Notes under the pieces: generated by a model
Seen by the model: only the letters and a program-made list of their open reading frames with translations
Told to the model about the DNA's origin: nothing
The model's database searches: none
Translations under genes and position numbers: made by a program
Part shown: positions 37,009-49,100 of the stretch, piece after piece
Layout of the letters: each line of letters starts with the position of its first letter
Position numbering within the stretch: the stretch's first letter is position 1
Source of the DNA: Bugula neritina
Lineage: Eukaryota > Bryozoa > Gymnolaemata > Cheilostomatida > Bugulidae
Reading direction: 5' to 3'
Assembly: GCA_964035545.1 (NCBI GenBank)
Contig: OZ037765.1
Location: 4,275,698 to 4,339,697, forward strand
Length of the DNA stretch: 64,000 nucleotides

Positions 37009-38099
37009 TTGATGTTGGGCGACGCCCGGAGGAGCCTGCTCCTCGGTCGGGGTCTGGAAGAATGAGACGTGATGCTGCCGCAAATCATGCGGGCTTACCG
37101 CAGCACACCACACTCCGCCACGCAAGAGACCCCAAACTTTCTGATGCTGGGCCGAGAGACGCGGGTCCCGGAACACCTGACATACTATGTTCCCGCCCCC
37201 GAGTCACCAGTACATGAATACGTGGAGGTCTGATAGAAATCATGGGCAGTGCTCATGATGTACTGCGGGCCCAGCAGTGGCAGACCCGCACAGAAGACTC
37301 AGAAGAGCCCCCATTGTACCAGGTGGGAGACTGGGTCTGAATGGTGAGCTATCGCAGGCGACGCGGACAGTCGACTAAACTCCGGCCCAAGTTCGTCGGC
37401 CCTTACTGCGTGGTGGAGGTACCGCCTAATCACACGTACCGTGTGGAGCGCTCTGGACAGATCTCAGTCCAGAGCGAGCAACGCCTGAAGCCTTGCCATG
37501 CCAGCCCAGACGCGGTGAGTCAGGCTCTGCCCCTCCTGGAGCCCAACCGCCAGCCCAACTGTCGAGGACGGGCCACCCAGACCCAAGAAGTGGAAATTGT
37601 CGTCCCAAGGGAGGCGGATCAGGAGCAGGCCGCCTTGCTGGAGCAGCTGGAACAACAGCAAAGGGAAGAGCAGGAGCGAGAACAGCAACAAGCCCTAGGG
37701 CCACCACCCTCCCTGGGGGAGGACACCCCCACCCGCATGCTGGGTGAAGGCGGGGACCCCCTACTATGGCAGCCGAGGAACCACTGGCTCCATCAAGGCC
37801 TGCTCCAACTGAGAGGAGCCAGCGGTCACGAAGATCCCCCCAGATACCTGGCAGATTATGCTGTAGGGCATCTAGAGTTACCCCCTCATGATGGTAACCC
37901 ACCCAGTACTGATGACCACCCCAACTTGGTTGGAAATTCCCTCTATTACCCCGGAGAATTCCACCAAGAAGAAAAATGGCAGACCGAATTTCGGAAGACA
38001 CGCGACCGCACGAGTTGTCTTTTCGAAATCCGGTGGAAATTCCCACGGGTCACGCGACTCGGGCTTTGGCAGGTAATAACTCTGAAGCACGAGGTTTAG
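37009..38099 (+). pseudogene. Gypsy-like integrase C-terminus, copy 2
   Basis: 37030-37230 reads as the integrase stretch with LPQIMRAYRSTPHSATQETP, interrupted by stops. 37341-38099 is an open frame with the GPY module (KFVGPYC), a long Gln/Glu-rich stretch and PPRYLADY. A TGA near 37338 separates the two. GC-rich compared with the surrounding repeat. Confidence 0.82.
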
Positions 38100-39274
38100 C
38101 CAAGTTGAATTAAATTCTAACTCCGATACTTCTAAAGTTAATTTGAATACTATCATTCAGACTCTGTCATCAGTTATGGGGATTACATTGCCAGATACTC
38201 AAACAGGTACTTCTTTAAGGCTAGATCCTCCAAATACGGAGTCTAGCCGAACTAATATAGATTGGTCAATATTAGACTCACTGGGATCTAATCTCTTAGA
38301 ACCGGAGGCCGAGATGGATTTTCGAGATGACTGCCCTCGATTTTTTGTTGGATCAAGACGTGGGCTCGGTCACTCTCTGCGACTCTTCTCGGCCCCCAGT
38401 TTATAACTTGGCTCCATATAAACGTATGCCGAATTTCGGTGATAGTGAGACCGGCTTATCACAGCCTCTACTATCTGTTGCAGAGGAGCGTATGGATACC
38501 GAGGAGGCCAGTCGATCCGACTCCCCACCAGCTTCTGTTCCGGCTCCCCACAGCCAGCAGGACGCCACCCCCTCTTCCGAGGTGTGTTCCGCCAGCATTA
38601 GTGGCTCTGACCCCAAACCGGTCGAGCTCCAGCTCACAGCCGGGGAGGAGCAGGGCATCCTACACGGCGACTACCCCGCAGGAGAAGAAGATTCCCCAAT
38701 ACTGGCCCTGCCTCGGGCCCTGGTCGCCCGCCAGTATTGGATATCTGGAGCTACCAATCTTAAGATTGGTCAGGCATGCGGTGAGCCGGGCAACCGCATT
38801 TGCCACCAGTGCCAGAGGAAATTCTCCTCTGCACGGCGTTTGCGAGTGCACGCTCCTCAGCGGGACTATGTGCTAAGACACCAGCGCATATCTCGCTGCC
38901 ACACGGGCTACACGTTTGCTGTAGACCAGGCTACTTTTCCCGAATTTCGGGACCTGGTGTTGCCACACGTGGCTGATCCCCATAAACGGGCTGCGCTCGC
39001 CCTGGGATTCCTCGCGTGTCGGCCTGTTCAAGAAGACGAGGGGGAGCCCGTCGCGACACCCCAACCGGCAGCCACCCAACCACTTCGGGTCATGCTGGCA
39101 CGGGTCGGATCAGCCGTCAGGACCGATTCCTCGGACCTGGGATCCCGACCCTCGGCGGCGGGCGAGAAGCAGAGGCGACGGACCAGCTACAGTGCCACTG
39201 ACTGCCCCAGACATCAGCTCAACTGGAGGAGGAGGTGCGGCACCTACGCAGATACGAAGAATTGGGGCAGCTGA
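38100..39274 (+). pseudogene. Zinc-finger accessory ORF of the LTR element, copy 2
   Basis: Lies between the integrase tail and the 3' LTR, where env genes sit in some retroelements. 38143-38406 is one open stretch and 38327-39274 (315 codons) another, overlapping in a different frame. The longer one has an acidic/Pro-Ser-rich N-terminal half, a partial C2H2-like finger (CHQC, F, L, H at classical spacing, next His nine residues on), then HQRISRCHTG and DPHKRAALALGFLACR, and a basic C-terminus. I do not recognise the family; no signal peptide or membrane span typical of an envelope protein is visible. Confidence 0.65.
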
Positions 39275-39562
39275 GGAGGCGCGTGAATCGCCTGGAGCGG
39301 AGACAAGCTGGGGACCGCCAATAAGGGTCACAACCACCCAACAATGGTGGCGGGTGCATTTAGTATTGTGTATATGTTATTTGTTTCTGTTTCCTTTATT
39401 CGTGTGTGAACAGAATTTTTGCTTTCTGTTTTTATCGCTGCATGGCTACCATATATTTGTTTTTTTTTCTTATTTGTTAAATGTGTGTTATATTGTCGTG
39501 TCATGTGTGTTTATATTGTGTGTGTTGGTGTTGTTTTTGTTTTTATGTGTGTACGCCTCTTT

Positions 39563-39584
39563 ATCGGAAAGCATGCTTTCCGAT
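39563..39584. other. Perfect 22-bp palindrome before the polypurine tract
   Basis: The segment centred on GCATGC reads identically on both strands for 22 bases. It directly precedes the purine run gatgggggg (39582-39590) that would prime plus-strand synthesis at the LTR edge. Confidence 0.85.
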
Positions 39585-39590
39585 GGGGGG

Positions 39591-39901
39591 TGTGTGTGGT
39601 AGATTTATGTTGTGTGTGTGTGTCCTTGGTTGCCGAGATCGGCACTTCAGTCCTCCAAAACACCGATATGCCGAAAATCGGCATATCGGACTACCGAAGT
39701 GCCGAGATGCCAATTCGGCATTTCGGGTCTCCGATCTCGGCAACAAAGGAATGTCTTTGTCCAGTGTGTATATAAAAGCCAGCGAGTTCCAGTATAGTTC
39801 AGTCTACTACTGGAGCTCGCTGGATGAAGACCTACCATATTTATCTGCTTCATAAAGTTATCATCACTTATACTCGATTTCACGACTTATTCTGCACAAC
39901 A
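39591..39901 (+). mobile_element. 3' LTR of Gypsy-like element 2
   Basis: A 311-base segment from TGTGTGTGG to CACAACA, preceded by a polypurine tract. It contains a large inverted-repeat region (39628-39744) built from CCGA/TCGG motifs, a TATA box (tatataaaag, 39769-39778) and a stem-loop at 39779-39823. It differs clearly from the LTR at 28637-29051, so the two elements belong to different subfamilies. Confidence 0.65.
39779..39823 (+). promoter_or_regulatory. Stem-loop just downstream of the LTR TATA box
   Basis: CCAGCGAG pairs with CTCGCTGG and TCCAGTA pairs with TACTGGA, giving a bipartite hairpin at the expected start of the R region. It would form at the RNA 5' end and again at the 3' end. 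Confidence 0.55.
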
Positions 39902-39905
39902 AGTA

Positions 39906-42900
39906 TGCAAGGCAACTAGCTACATTCAAACCCACAGTTTTATCACAATATTAAAAGTAAAATAAAATAAAAGCAGCCCCAAAAAGAAAACTGGCTATTA
40001 TCGCAACCTATGTTAATTTTTAATAAAAGTGCATTCAATGTTGGAAAAAATTTCTTACAGGTTGAATGCCAAGATTCAAGGTCACGTTCACAGTAAACGG
40101 AAGAAAATGGATTCTAAAACATTTGCAGACATGTTTTACCCTCAATATGCAAAAAGAACTTCACTAAAGATAGCCTGGCCGAATTAAAATTAGATAAGGT
40201 TCAAAAAGAGGTACTGATAGGGGGGGGGGGCTGTTTGGGAAAATGCTTGAAAATAAGAGTTAGAAATAGAAGCATATCCAACATTGATAGTGAGTGGCTT
40301 GGTGTTGAATGCTGTGTATGTGAAGTTGGGTGATCTTTTTAGTGAACCGAAATTGTTGAGGGCCTGCAACTGGTGAGGACCACGTTGTTATGTATCGAAA
40401 ATCAATTGCTCCTGATGAGTTCTCGCTTCAACCGACAAGATCAACAGCCATAGGTTTTCTCAAATTGATGCACAGGAAAATGAAAATGTCTTCTGAGGGA
40501 GGAGAGCTGTTCGAATTGGCAGCTAAGCAAATAGTGCTCCTGCAGATAACTTGATTTCTGAATCGATTCTGGGATTAGCCTTTAATGCACACATTTCAGC
40601 TAAAACTGGATATGCCACAAATACAACATCTGATTGGATAGATAATTTGAATGTACATTCCTTATATGCCGCCATTGGCTTTTCTAGTGATTTATTGCAA
40701 AAATCAAAATTAGATGCAGCTGAAATGAAAAATCAAAATTGTGAAAGACTTGGGCTTAAGAACATGGGAACAACTAAAGGTGTTCCACCATAACATTAAT
40801 ATTCAAGTATTGATTTAAAATGCCAACGCAATTTTTGGCGGTAGACTCAACAAGGAATATCAAAGGTAAAATAAAACAAAAGCAAAACCAAGTGAAACAG
40901 AAAAAAAAGAAAAAATGCCAAAACAGGTAAGCTCATTTGTGAATCCAAATTATTGCGGGCTGAAACTTCTAATTGTTTTGACAAAATCACTTGTGAGGAC
41001 CTTTTTGTCATGTATCTACGATCAGCTCCTTCTGGCAAGTTTGGGCTACAGCACTTACTCAAACAGTCACAAGCTTTTGCAAAGTGATGCACAGGCAATT
41101 GAAAATGTATCTTGGTGAAAGAGTTGTTTAAATTGCCAGCTTAGTAAAGGTCCTGTATACTGTCACTGGCCTTTTTAGCAATTTACTGCTTCTATCAAAA
41201 TCAAGTGCAGCTGAAATAAAAGATTAAATCTGTGAAAGGCTCCAAGTTAGGGCTCAATAACATGCTAACAAAAAGGCGTTTCATAACCCAATATTAAGGC
41301 ATTGATTCAAGATGCTAACACATGGTCTGTAAAAATTGCTTGCGCAAATTAAAAATAGATGTAGCTAATGATAATTGAAACACTGTTCTAATCTCTATGC
41401 ACTCTGCTTGACACAGAGCTTGTGTGGATCTCACCCGATCTGGAATGATAATAGTAGAAATATCAACATTCATTACAGGGTAGTCAACATCTTGAAAGTC
41501 AGTTATCAGTATCATGTTCACAAGTTTTAAGGACTACGTTTTGCAAATGGGGAGACTAATAAATATAATTTAATTTAGTATTTTACACAATAAGTGAATA
41601 ACTAATACTCTAAGAGTTACTAGTTAGCTGTTATTGTTACAGTATGACTATGACTAATTTCAAGGATTTTAGTTCTACTGACCACTAAAAGTAAAAGTAA
41701 AACTACTTACTACTTTACAATTACTGGTTTACAGTTTGCTAACACTTACACAGTTACAGTGAGTCACTTAGTGTTACTGTAAGTAGACTATCACTCTAAG
41801 TCTATCAGGATCAGATTATCATAATCAATATGAATATGGCAACCATAATCACAATCATAATCATAATGTTGGTACTTTAAGTTTAACTTCAACAACTATG
41901 ACAGCTTCAAAATCGACGAGCAGCAACTTAATTAAGAAAGAAAGGGTTTTAAATGGTCATGGCGCAAACCAGTGCATTCCACGGGTGGGCCCATAGTGAT
42001 AGTGATAGAGAATTTTACTAGTAAATGAAACTTGAGCAGCTGTCCCAACTACTGAACCCGAAAAGATAATATTGAGTTCATTCGTGCCAACATTTTTTGG
42101 CGGCAACCTTCTGCGCAGTAGTTGCTACGCGCATCTTTGCTCACAACGCGGTCAACTCCCACATAATATTATTGTAGTGGCCAGTGAAGCATAAACGCCA
42201 CGTGCTTACGAGCCAATCACTACTAGGCACGTGATTACCCCCCCTCCACTTCCCGGCGAAGCAGAATGCTTGCGGACAGTTTTTACTTAGATAGTTAGTC
42301 AGAGCGTGATGCTGAATACTATAGGATAGACGTATATTTTATGTGTGGATTTATTATTGTACCAGTTTTATTCGTGTAACTATTGTGATGAATAAATTCT
42401 CTTCTCTTCTGACTACTCGTCCTGTGTTGAGTAATGTAAATTGGATAAGTGCAATATAAACGAATCCCCATTATTACTATAATTCTGGAAATTATAACAA
42501 TATTATTGTCTGCGAACCCGAAAAGCACGGGTATAGAATTTCTTCAGTTTATTGTTTATAATTCCATCAGCAACTGAAAAACGGAACCGCTGAAATATTC
42601 TTTTTATTATTAGTAATTTACTAAACTGTATAATATTAGAATAATGTATTTTTGTCATTAAAATAACAAATGAAATATCTTGGCTGTACCAGTTTCCATC
42701 TTATGAAAAATATCACAAAATATATATGGCTATGCACCTAAACAGAAAGAATATTTGTCGTCAGTATAGAATTAGAATCTGTTATCATCATATTAAAATA
42801 AAAGGGTTATAACTTCATAACCATAACATGAAAATTATAGATACTCGTAACATCATTATGTCAGAACTTTATTTATAAAAATCCTTTCACTTTTACTTTA

Positions 42901-43149
42901 TTTCATCAAAACTTCAAACTTTTAAAAATATAGAAAAAAAATCTGTCAACCTTTCTCATTTGAAATAATTAAATATTTGCTCACTAATTTAATCACAATG
43001 TTTCAAAGCTTTTAGTCAAGTAAGGCCAATTAAAGCAGTGGTCTACAGAAATTGCTTCCAGTAAAATCTATTACTATGAATTCTATTTCAGGGGTATTCA
43101 ACTCTTGAAATGTAAACCTTCGATCTGTAACTTTAACCAAAACAGGATC
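39906..43149. other. Repeat-rich gene-free stretch
   Basis: Two degenerate copies of one sequence (about 40330-40830 and 40940-41330) share 'gattta(t/c)tgc', 'gcagctgaaat' and 'tgtgaaag' landmarks in the same order. The first keeps an 80-codon frame (40551-40793) that I cannot assign. A homopolymer G run lies near 40220. A solo LTR is at 42173-42499. The 3' untranslated region of the F-box/WD gene reaches in from 43150, with minus-strand AATAAA at 42897-42902 and 42868-42873. Confidence 0.5.
42173..42499. mobile_element. Solo LTR with flanking ATATTAT
   Basis: A 327-base unit starting TGTAGTGG and ending TATAACA is flanked by ATATTAT at 42166-42172 and 42500-42506. It contains an AATAAA near 42390. 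No internal retroelement sequence adjoins it. It is unlike the LTRs at 28637 and 39591. Retroelement duplications are usually 4-6 bp, so two of the seven matching bases may be chance. Confidence 0.6.
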
Positions 43150-46100
43150 TCAAATGTTAGGGCTGAAGTCAAATATTTTGATCTTGTTCTCTCTGCTGGC
43201 CATCACGATACGAAGCTTATCAAATGTCACGCAAGTGATCTGCTCTTGTGACCCTTTGAACGTCTGCAAACTCTTGTCGTCTGCTATGCTCCAGTATTTG
43301 ATGAGGCCATCTTTGCCGGAGGATATCATCACACCTTGACCTTGGTCGGGGTCAGATATGTCCAACTTTATCGACTCGATTCTCTTGTGGTGCTCTTCGT
43401 AGGTTTTGAGTAATTTAGCAGACGACATATCAGAACCTGTGAGAGAAACAGATGTCAAAGGTAGTACCATGAGCACGATTTTATTAAAAACAAATACAAG
43501 ACCAAAAATTTTATAGTTCATATTATAGTATAATTGGTTTTGTTGAGAGAACATTCAAAGCAACATATGGCGCTCTAAATGATTGGAGAACGGGATTAGA
43601 AACAATGCAGGAGATGACAAGAGAAACAAGCTAAATATTCCTGGCTAAATCCAACTGTTCTATATTAAAGCATAGCTGTTGTTGTGCTAAGAAAATAAGT
43701 TGATATAGTAACAAAGTGGAAAACTTAGGCATACCTTTTTAATCATACTTATTCAAAGTTTGTTTATGTGCAAGATGTCCACATAGCCAAAACTTTATAA
43801 TGAACCAACCTATCTTGTACAGTGCTAGGAACTCCCCATAGGAGCAAGCTAGATATCCCTGGTTGAATCCAACTGTCATCACAGCCATTGTCTGGTTCAC
43901 GTAAATCACCTACAAATCAAAGTGTAAACGATTGTATTACCACCTGTTATCTCTTCAATTTCCAAGTAGTTTACTATATTATTTTCACAATTCAGCCTGG
44001 GAGACCTTATAATATAGTATAAATATACCTTGGTGCAGCTACCATCTTCTATGCTCCAAATCCTCACTGTGTGATCTGCAGAAGCGCTGAATGCAAACTC
44101 TCCCGTTTTATCCATGTCCACACAGAATACCTAAAATACACCATAGACTCGGATTCTAAAGGCTAGCAGAGGTTCAAATTTGTTCATTATAAGCGATAAT
44201 AATTACTGTATATTATAAATGTAATATTATTACACTAACTAATGTGTAGCCTATATTCAAAAGCCTAAAGTCTAATAGTTGCTTTGTATTGTTAAAGTCT
44301 TAAAACATATTCCATATTTTACTTATTCCTATATGCTTTATTTACTCATCACTGGATATGGAGTTATCTCATTTTTAAAAAAGTATTCCATAAATATAGG
44401 AAAAAACAATTTCCAAATGAGTATTAGTATTAATATTTATTTCGACTACTTTTACAAATATTAGAGATAATAGCAGACGCAATAGCAATGTTTAGCCTAA
44501 TTGCTTTCATACTCTTCATTGTACTACAAAAAGTAACACTCTTCATGTTTTTACACTGCGTGTAATACAGTATAAAATTAATTGTACAAACCGCGGCCTG
44601 GTGCCCAGTTAAATTCTTGTCTAGAACGCATCTCCTGATGTCCCATATTTTCACTGTACGATCTTGAGAACCTGTGACTAAAGTGTTGTCTGCCCTTGTC
44701 ATTGACCAAACCGCACCATCGTGGCCAAGCAGAGTTTTCATACATTTACCAGTCTGGAGGTTCCATATCTGTTAACAATACGAGAGGCTTTTACACACAA
44801 TGTAGTCTGTCAGACACGATGGTTGCAAAGGCAAATCCAATCCTCCTCTGATGTTTCAAATTACAATATTATCTTATACTGAGAAAGGGCAACTCCTAAC
44901 TACAATATTGCTAACAATTACTATTTGCGTTATTAAAAAACTTGAAATCATTTTTGAAGTGTTGAATAAATACGAGCGTCTATTTAAAAAAAATTTGCAA
45001 TCTACTTTTAAGTTAGCCTAAAATCTATATTTTGATAAAAAAAGAATATGAAAGTGTATTTTGAAATTAGTTTATATAATAATAGTAAGTATAATGAGGA
45101 TTTACTTACCCGTATAGTAGTGTCATAACTCCCACTAATCAGCAGGGTGCTTGTATAGAAATTCAGAGACCAAATTCCTTTAGAATGTCCTTTCAGAGTC
45201 ATGGTACACTGGGCTGATCTTAGGTCCCAGATCTTTATTGATTTATCCATACTTCCTGAAATGGAGAAAAAGTTTAACCATGACATACACAAAGTATTAT
45301 TTTTTTAAGAAAACAATTTCAAATTGTGACACCAGTTCTATAATATTTTGAAATCAAAAAATTTTATTTATAAACATTTTCACTTATAAATTTAAAACTG
45401 AGAAGGTAGTGGTGGGAAATACAGGGTAATTTTTACATTAACAACTAATATTGTTAATCTGAATTCAATAGTTCCACAAAATCAATGCAAAATTACCCTA
45501 GTTTACTGATCATCTTTTCTAAAACATATCTGAATCAATTTTTGAACAGCAAAATTTCTAAAGATTTCTAATAAGGTCTTAAATCAGAAAAGAGAAATTA
45601 GATTGCAGTTGCTGACAAAAAACAACAAAAAAGTGGAAGTGAAGGAGAAATAAAATTACAGTTGTTGACAAAAATGGCTACCTGAAGCAAGCCGTGGGTT
45701 TGTTCGTTTATGTTCTAAACACACACAGAGAACATTCTGAGAGTGACCTCTAAGCTCAAGGTCACGGTACCTTCCAGTCTCCCAGTTTTCTAATGTATTG
45801 AGGTAGTTCTTTAGTAACTTCTTGTAGTTAACCTGAAGTAGCAGGTCCACTGAGTTCAGATGTGGAAGACACAGTTAGATTATCAGCTTAAATTACTAAA
45901 TTATAAATTTTCAATCTTATAAATTAACATCATGTGCTTGTCTATCACCTTAAATGCAGTGTAGAAGTTGCTAAAGTAAACGTTTAGATTGTGTTGGAGT
46001 AATATATGATCTTCATTGAGCAAATATTAATTTAGTACAAGCATAATAAAATTGTTTGTTAGAAATAAGCAATAACAAAAATTTTAAGGTTCAGTATTCA

Positions 46101-49100
46101 TTGTGTTTCCAATGTTTTAGTAGCTTCTCTTTACCGAAAGAAAAGGCCCAAATTTCTACTGTTTATATTTTATCTAAAGTTTGCTCTATGCAAAAAAGGC
46201 AGCTTCACATTAAAAAATCAACCAACTTTCAGAGAAAATGAAACAGCTACTGTCACCGCATCAATATAAACAAACATGCCTAAACTTTGTTTACTTGCTT
46301 TTCTGTATTCATTTTCACTTCAATCACTTCATGTCTCAGTTTTAAAAAAATAGTTTTAATATGATTGAATGACTTTTTAAGTACTGCTAACAGTTTTCGT
46401 ATTTACCTCAATTTGCCATATTAATTCTATATTGTACTGGTTGGGCTTTATTTAAATTGAACAGTTCCCATTTGTTGAATGATATCGCCAAGTCACATAA
46501 CGTGAACAATGGAAACATACTGAGTGTAAAGTGACAGCCATTGGTGAAGAAAATAACATGTGGCAGATGATGGCTTTCAATTATGAATACACAATCATTT
46601 TGTTTTTTAAAAAATGTTGTACATAGTGTTAAGTAAAAATTGTGGGAGTTCCATGTGTCAGTTTGAAGTTGCTATATGTTTCACAAACGCAAACATCTGG
46701 ATTTTAACTCCTCTGAATTTATTCATTTGTTTGCATGTTTTTAAAAAAATCCATCAATTTCTTAATACAATTGAATGAAATGTAATGAAAGTGTTATGCT
46801 ATTTTGACACATCTCTAAATCAAGCAGGGTCTAGAATGTAAAAGGTATGTTATCTAGTCTAAAAAAGCTGCAAAGAAAGTTCAATTTGAAGGTTACAAAT
46901 CACGGCTAATAACATTGAAGAAATGGCTGACTCGACTAGAATACTTACCAAATAATATACAATACCGTCTGGAATCAGAGCAGATTGATTAGTGATTGTA
47001 TTTTTGAGTGAAGAAAATTGTGAAAGTCAAAACTGTAGCTACTAATCATATTATTGTTATGAAAAGACAACTCCCACATACCTTGGAAATAGCACTGGCA
47101 GTGGGATGGTAGTCAGATACATTCATGTTCAGCTCTTTGCACTTGCTTTTCCACAACTCATTCCTCTCGCATGTTTTCCTCCATGAGCGGCACACCTACA
47201 CATCCCATAAGAGCATACATGATGCAAAACAAATAGACCAATTTAAATTGCATGTATAGAAGTTAGGCTATATAATATAATAAGCTACTGCGGACACTTT
47301 GGTCACTGCTTTACTACATATAACTGTACTGTGGTCTCAAAATACTATAATAATGATTATATATAACACAGAAAGCTCTAAAAACAAGCAGTCAAAGTCC
47401 AACTCTAAACTTTAGAAATTTATGCAGTGGATGGTCATATAATTAATGTAGGTATTAAAAAAATCATTTTGCAGCTACTAGCTACTACATCATTTTCTAA
47501 ACTAAATAAAATATCTATTCAATGATTTTCAAGTAAGAGATATTGAGAAAACTGATAAAAATAAATGTATTTAATAAAATATCTGTATAGCAGTAGAAAC
47601 TATAATAGTACAATCTTATAGAACAGCAATAATATGTATGATAATTTTAATATAACATTCTAACTTGAGCCACAAATTCAATTTAAAAGAAACGTCTAAG
47701 ACCAACCATACTGATGGCCCTAGACAATGAATTTTTGAAACTACGCAATTTAGAATTTTGAACAGCCTTTAGAGAAAATGCATCTTTAATGTAGAGTATA
47801 ACTTACTCTGCTGGCTTTGACCAGTTGGTTAGGAGTGAGGTAGGAGAGAATCTTGAGAGAGATGTGCAGGGGTAGCAGAGTTATAAAGTCTTTGTACTGT
47901 TTCACTGACAGCAAGTTAGATATAAAGAAGTGCTGCCTCTCATCTAATTTCAGCAGCAGCTTTTTGAGAAACTCATTTCTCTGAGTATCTGACCAGTCAT
48001 TGTTATACCAGTCCACCACCTGCAAGTGATTGACTGAGATTCAACAAAATATTCAAACTGATAGCCTGCCTGTGATTAACTTCTAATTACGTTATTTTTA
48101 TTTATCAGTTACTTAAAAGAAGCAAAGTATAAAAATGAATTTGCTTATTATTCAGTGAAATACAACAGCAAAGTTAAACAAAAGAGATTCCTGACATCAA
48201 CTATTCCTATCTAATCCTACCTAGTACTGCATTAGTCTCACCTAGTATTCCATTAGTCTCACTTAGTATTACATTAGTTTCACCTAGTATTCCATTAGTC
48301 TCACTTAGTATTACATTAGTTTCACCTAGTATTACATAAGTCTCACCTGGTATTCCATTAGTCTCACTTAGTATTACATTAGTCTCACCTAGTACTACAT
48401 TAGTTTCACCTAGTATTACATAAGTCTCACCTAGTATTCCATAAGTCTCACCTAGTAATCCATTAGTCTCACTTAGTACTACATTAGTTTCACCTAGTAT
48501 TACATAAGTCTCACCTAGTATTCCATTGGTCTCACTTAGTATTACATTATTCTCACCTAGTATTACATAAGTCTCACCTAGTATTACATAAGTCTCACCT
48601 AGTATTCCATTAGTCTCACTTAGTACTACATTAGTTTCACCTAGTATTACATAAGTCTCACCTAGTATTCCATTAGTCTCACTTAGTATTACATTAGTCT
48701 CACCTACTATTACATTAGTCTCACCTAGTATTCCATTAGTCTCACCTAGTATTACATAAGTTTCACCTAGTATTACATAAGTCTCACCTAGTATTCCATT
48801 AGTCTCACTTAGTATTACATTAGTCTCACCTATTATTACATTAGTCTCACCTAGTATTACATTAGTTTCACCTAGTATTCCATTAGTCTCACCTATTATT
48901 CCATTAGTCTCACCTACTATTACATTAGTCTCACCTAGTATTCCATTAGTTTCACCTAGTATTACATAAGTCTCACCTAGTATTCCATTAGTCTCAACTC
49001 TCACCTAGTATTACATTAGTCCCGCCTAGTACTATTGAGCCTCGCCTAGTATTACATTAATCTTACTTAGTACTACATTATAGTTCCACCTGGTACTACT

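Noticed and set aside
48207-49004. 265-codon open frame of heptad repeats (GETNGIL-like) on the minus strand
   Set aside because: It coincides with a 21-bp minisatellite, whose length keeps a frame open automatically. It lies inside an intron with intact flanking exon phases, and no start or splice context supports translation.
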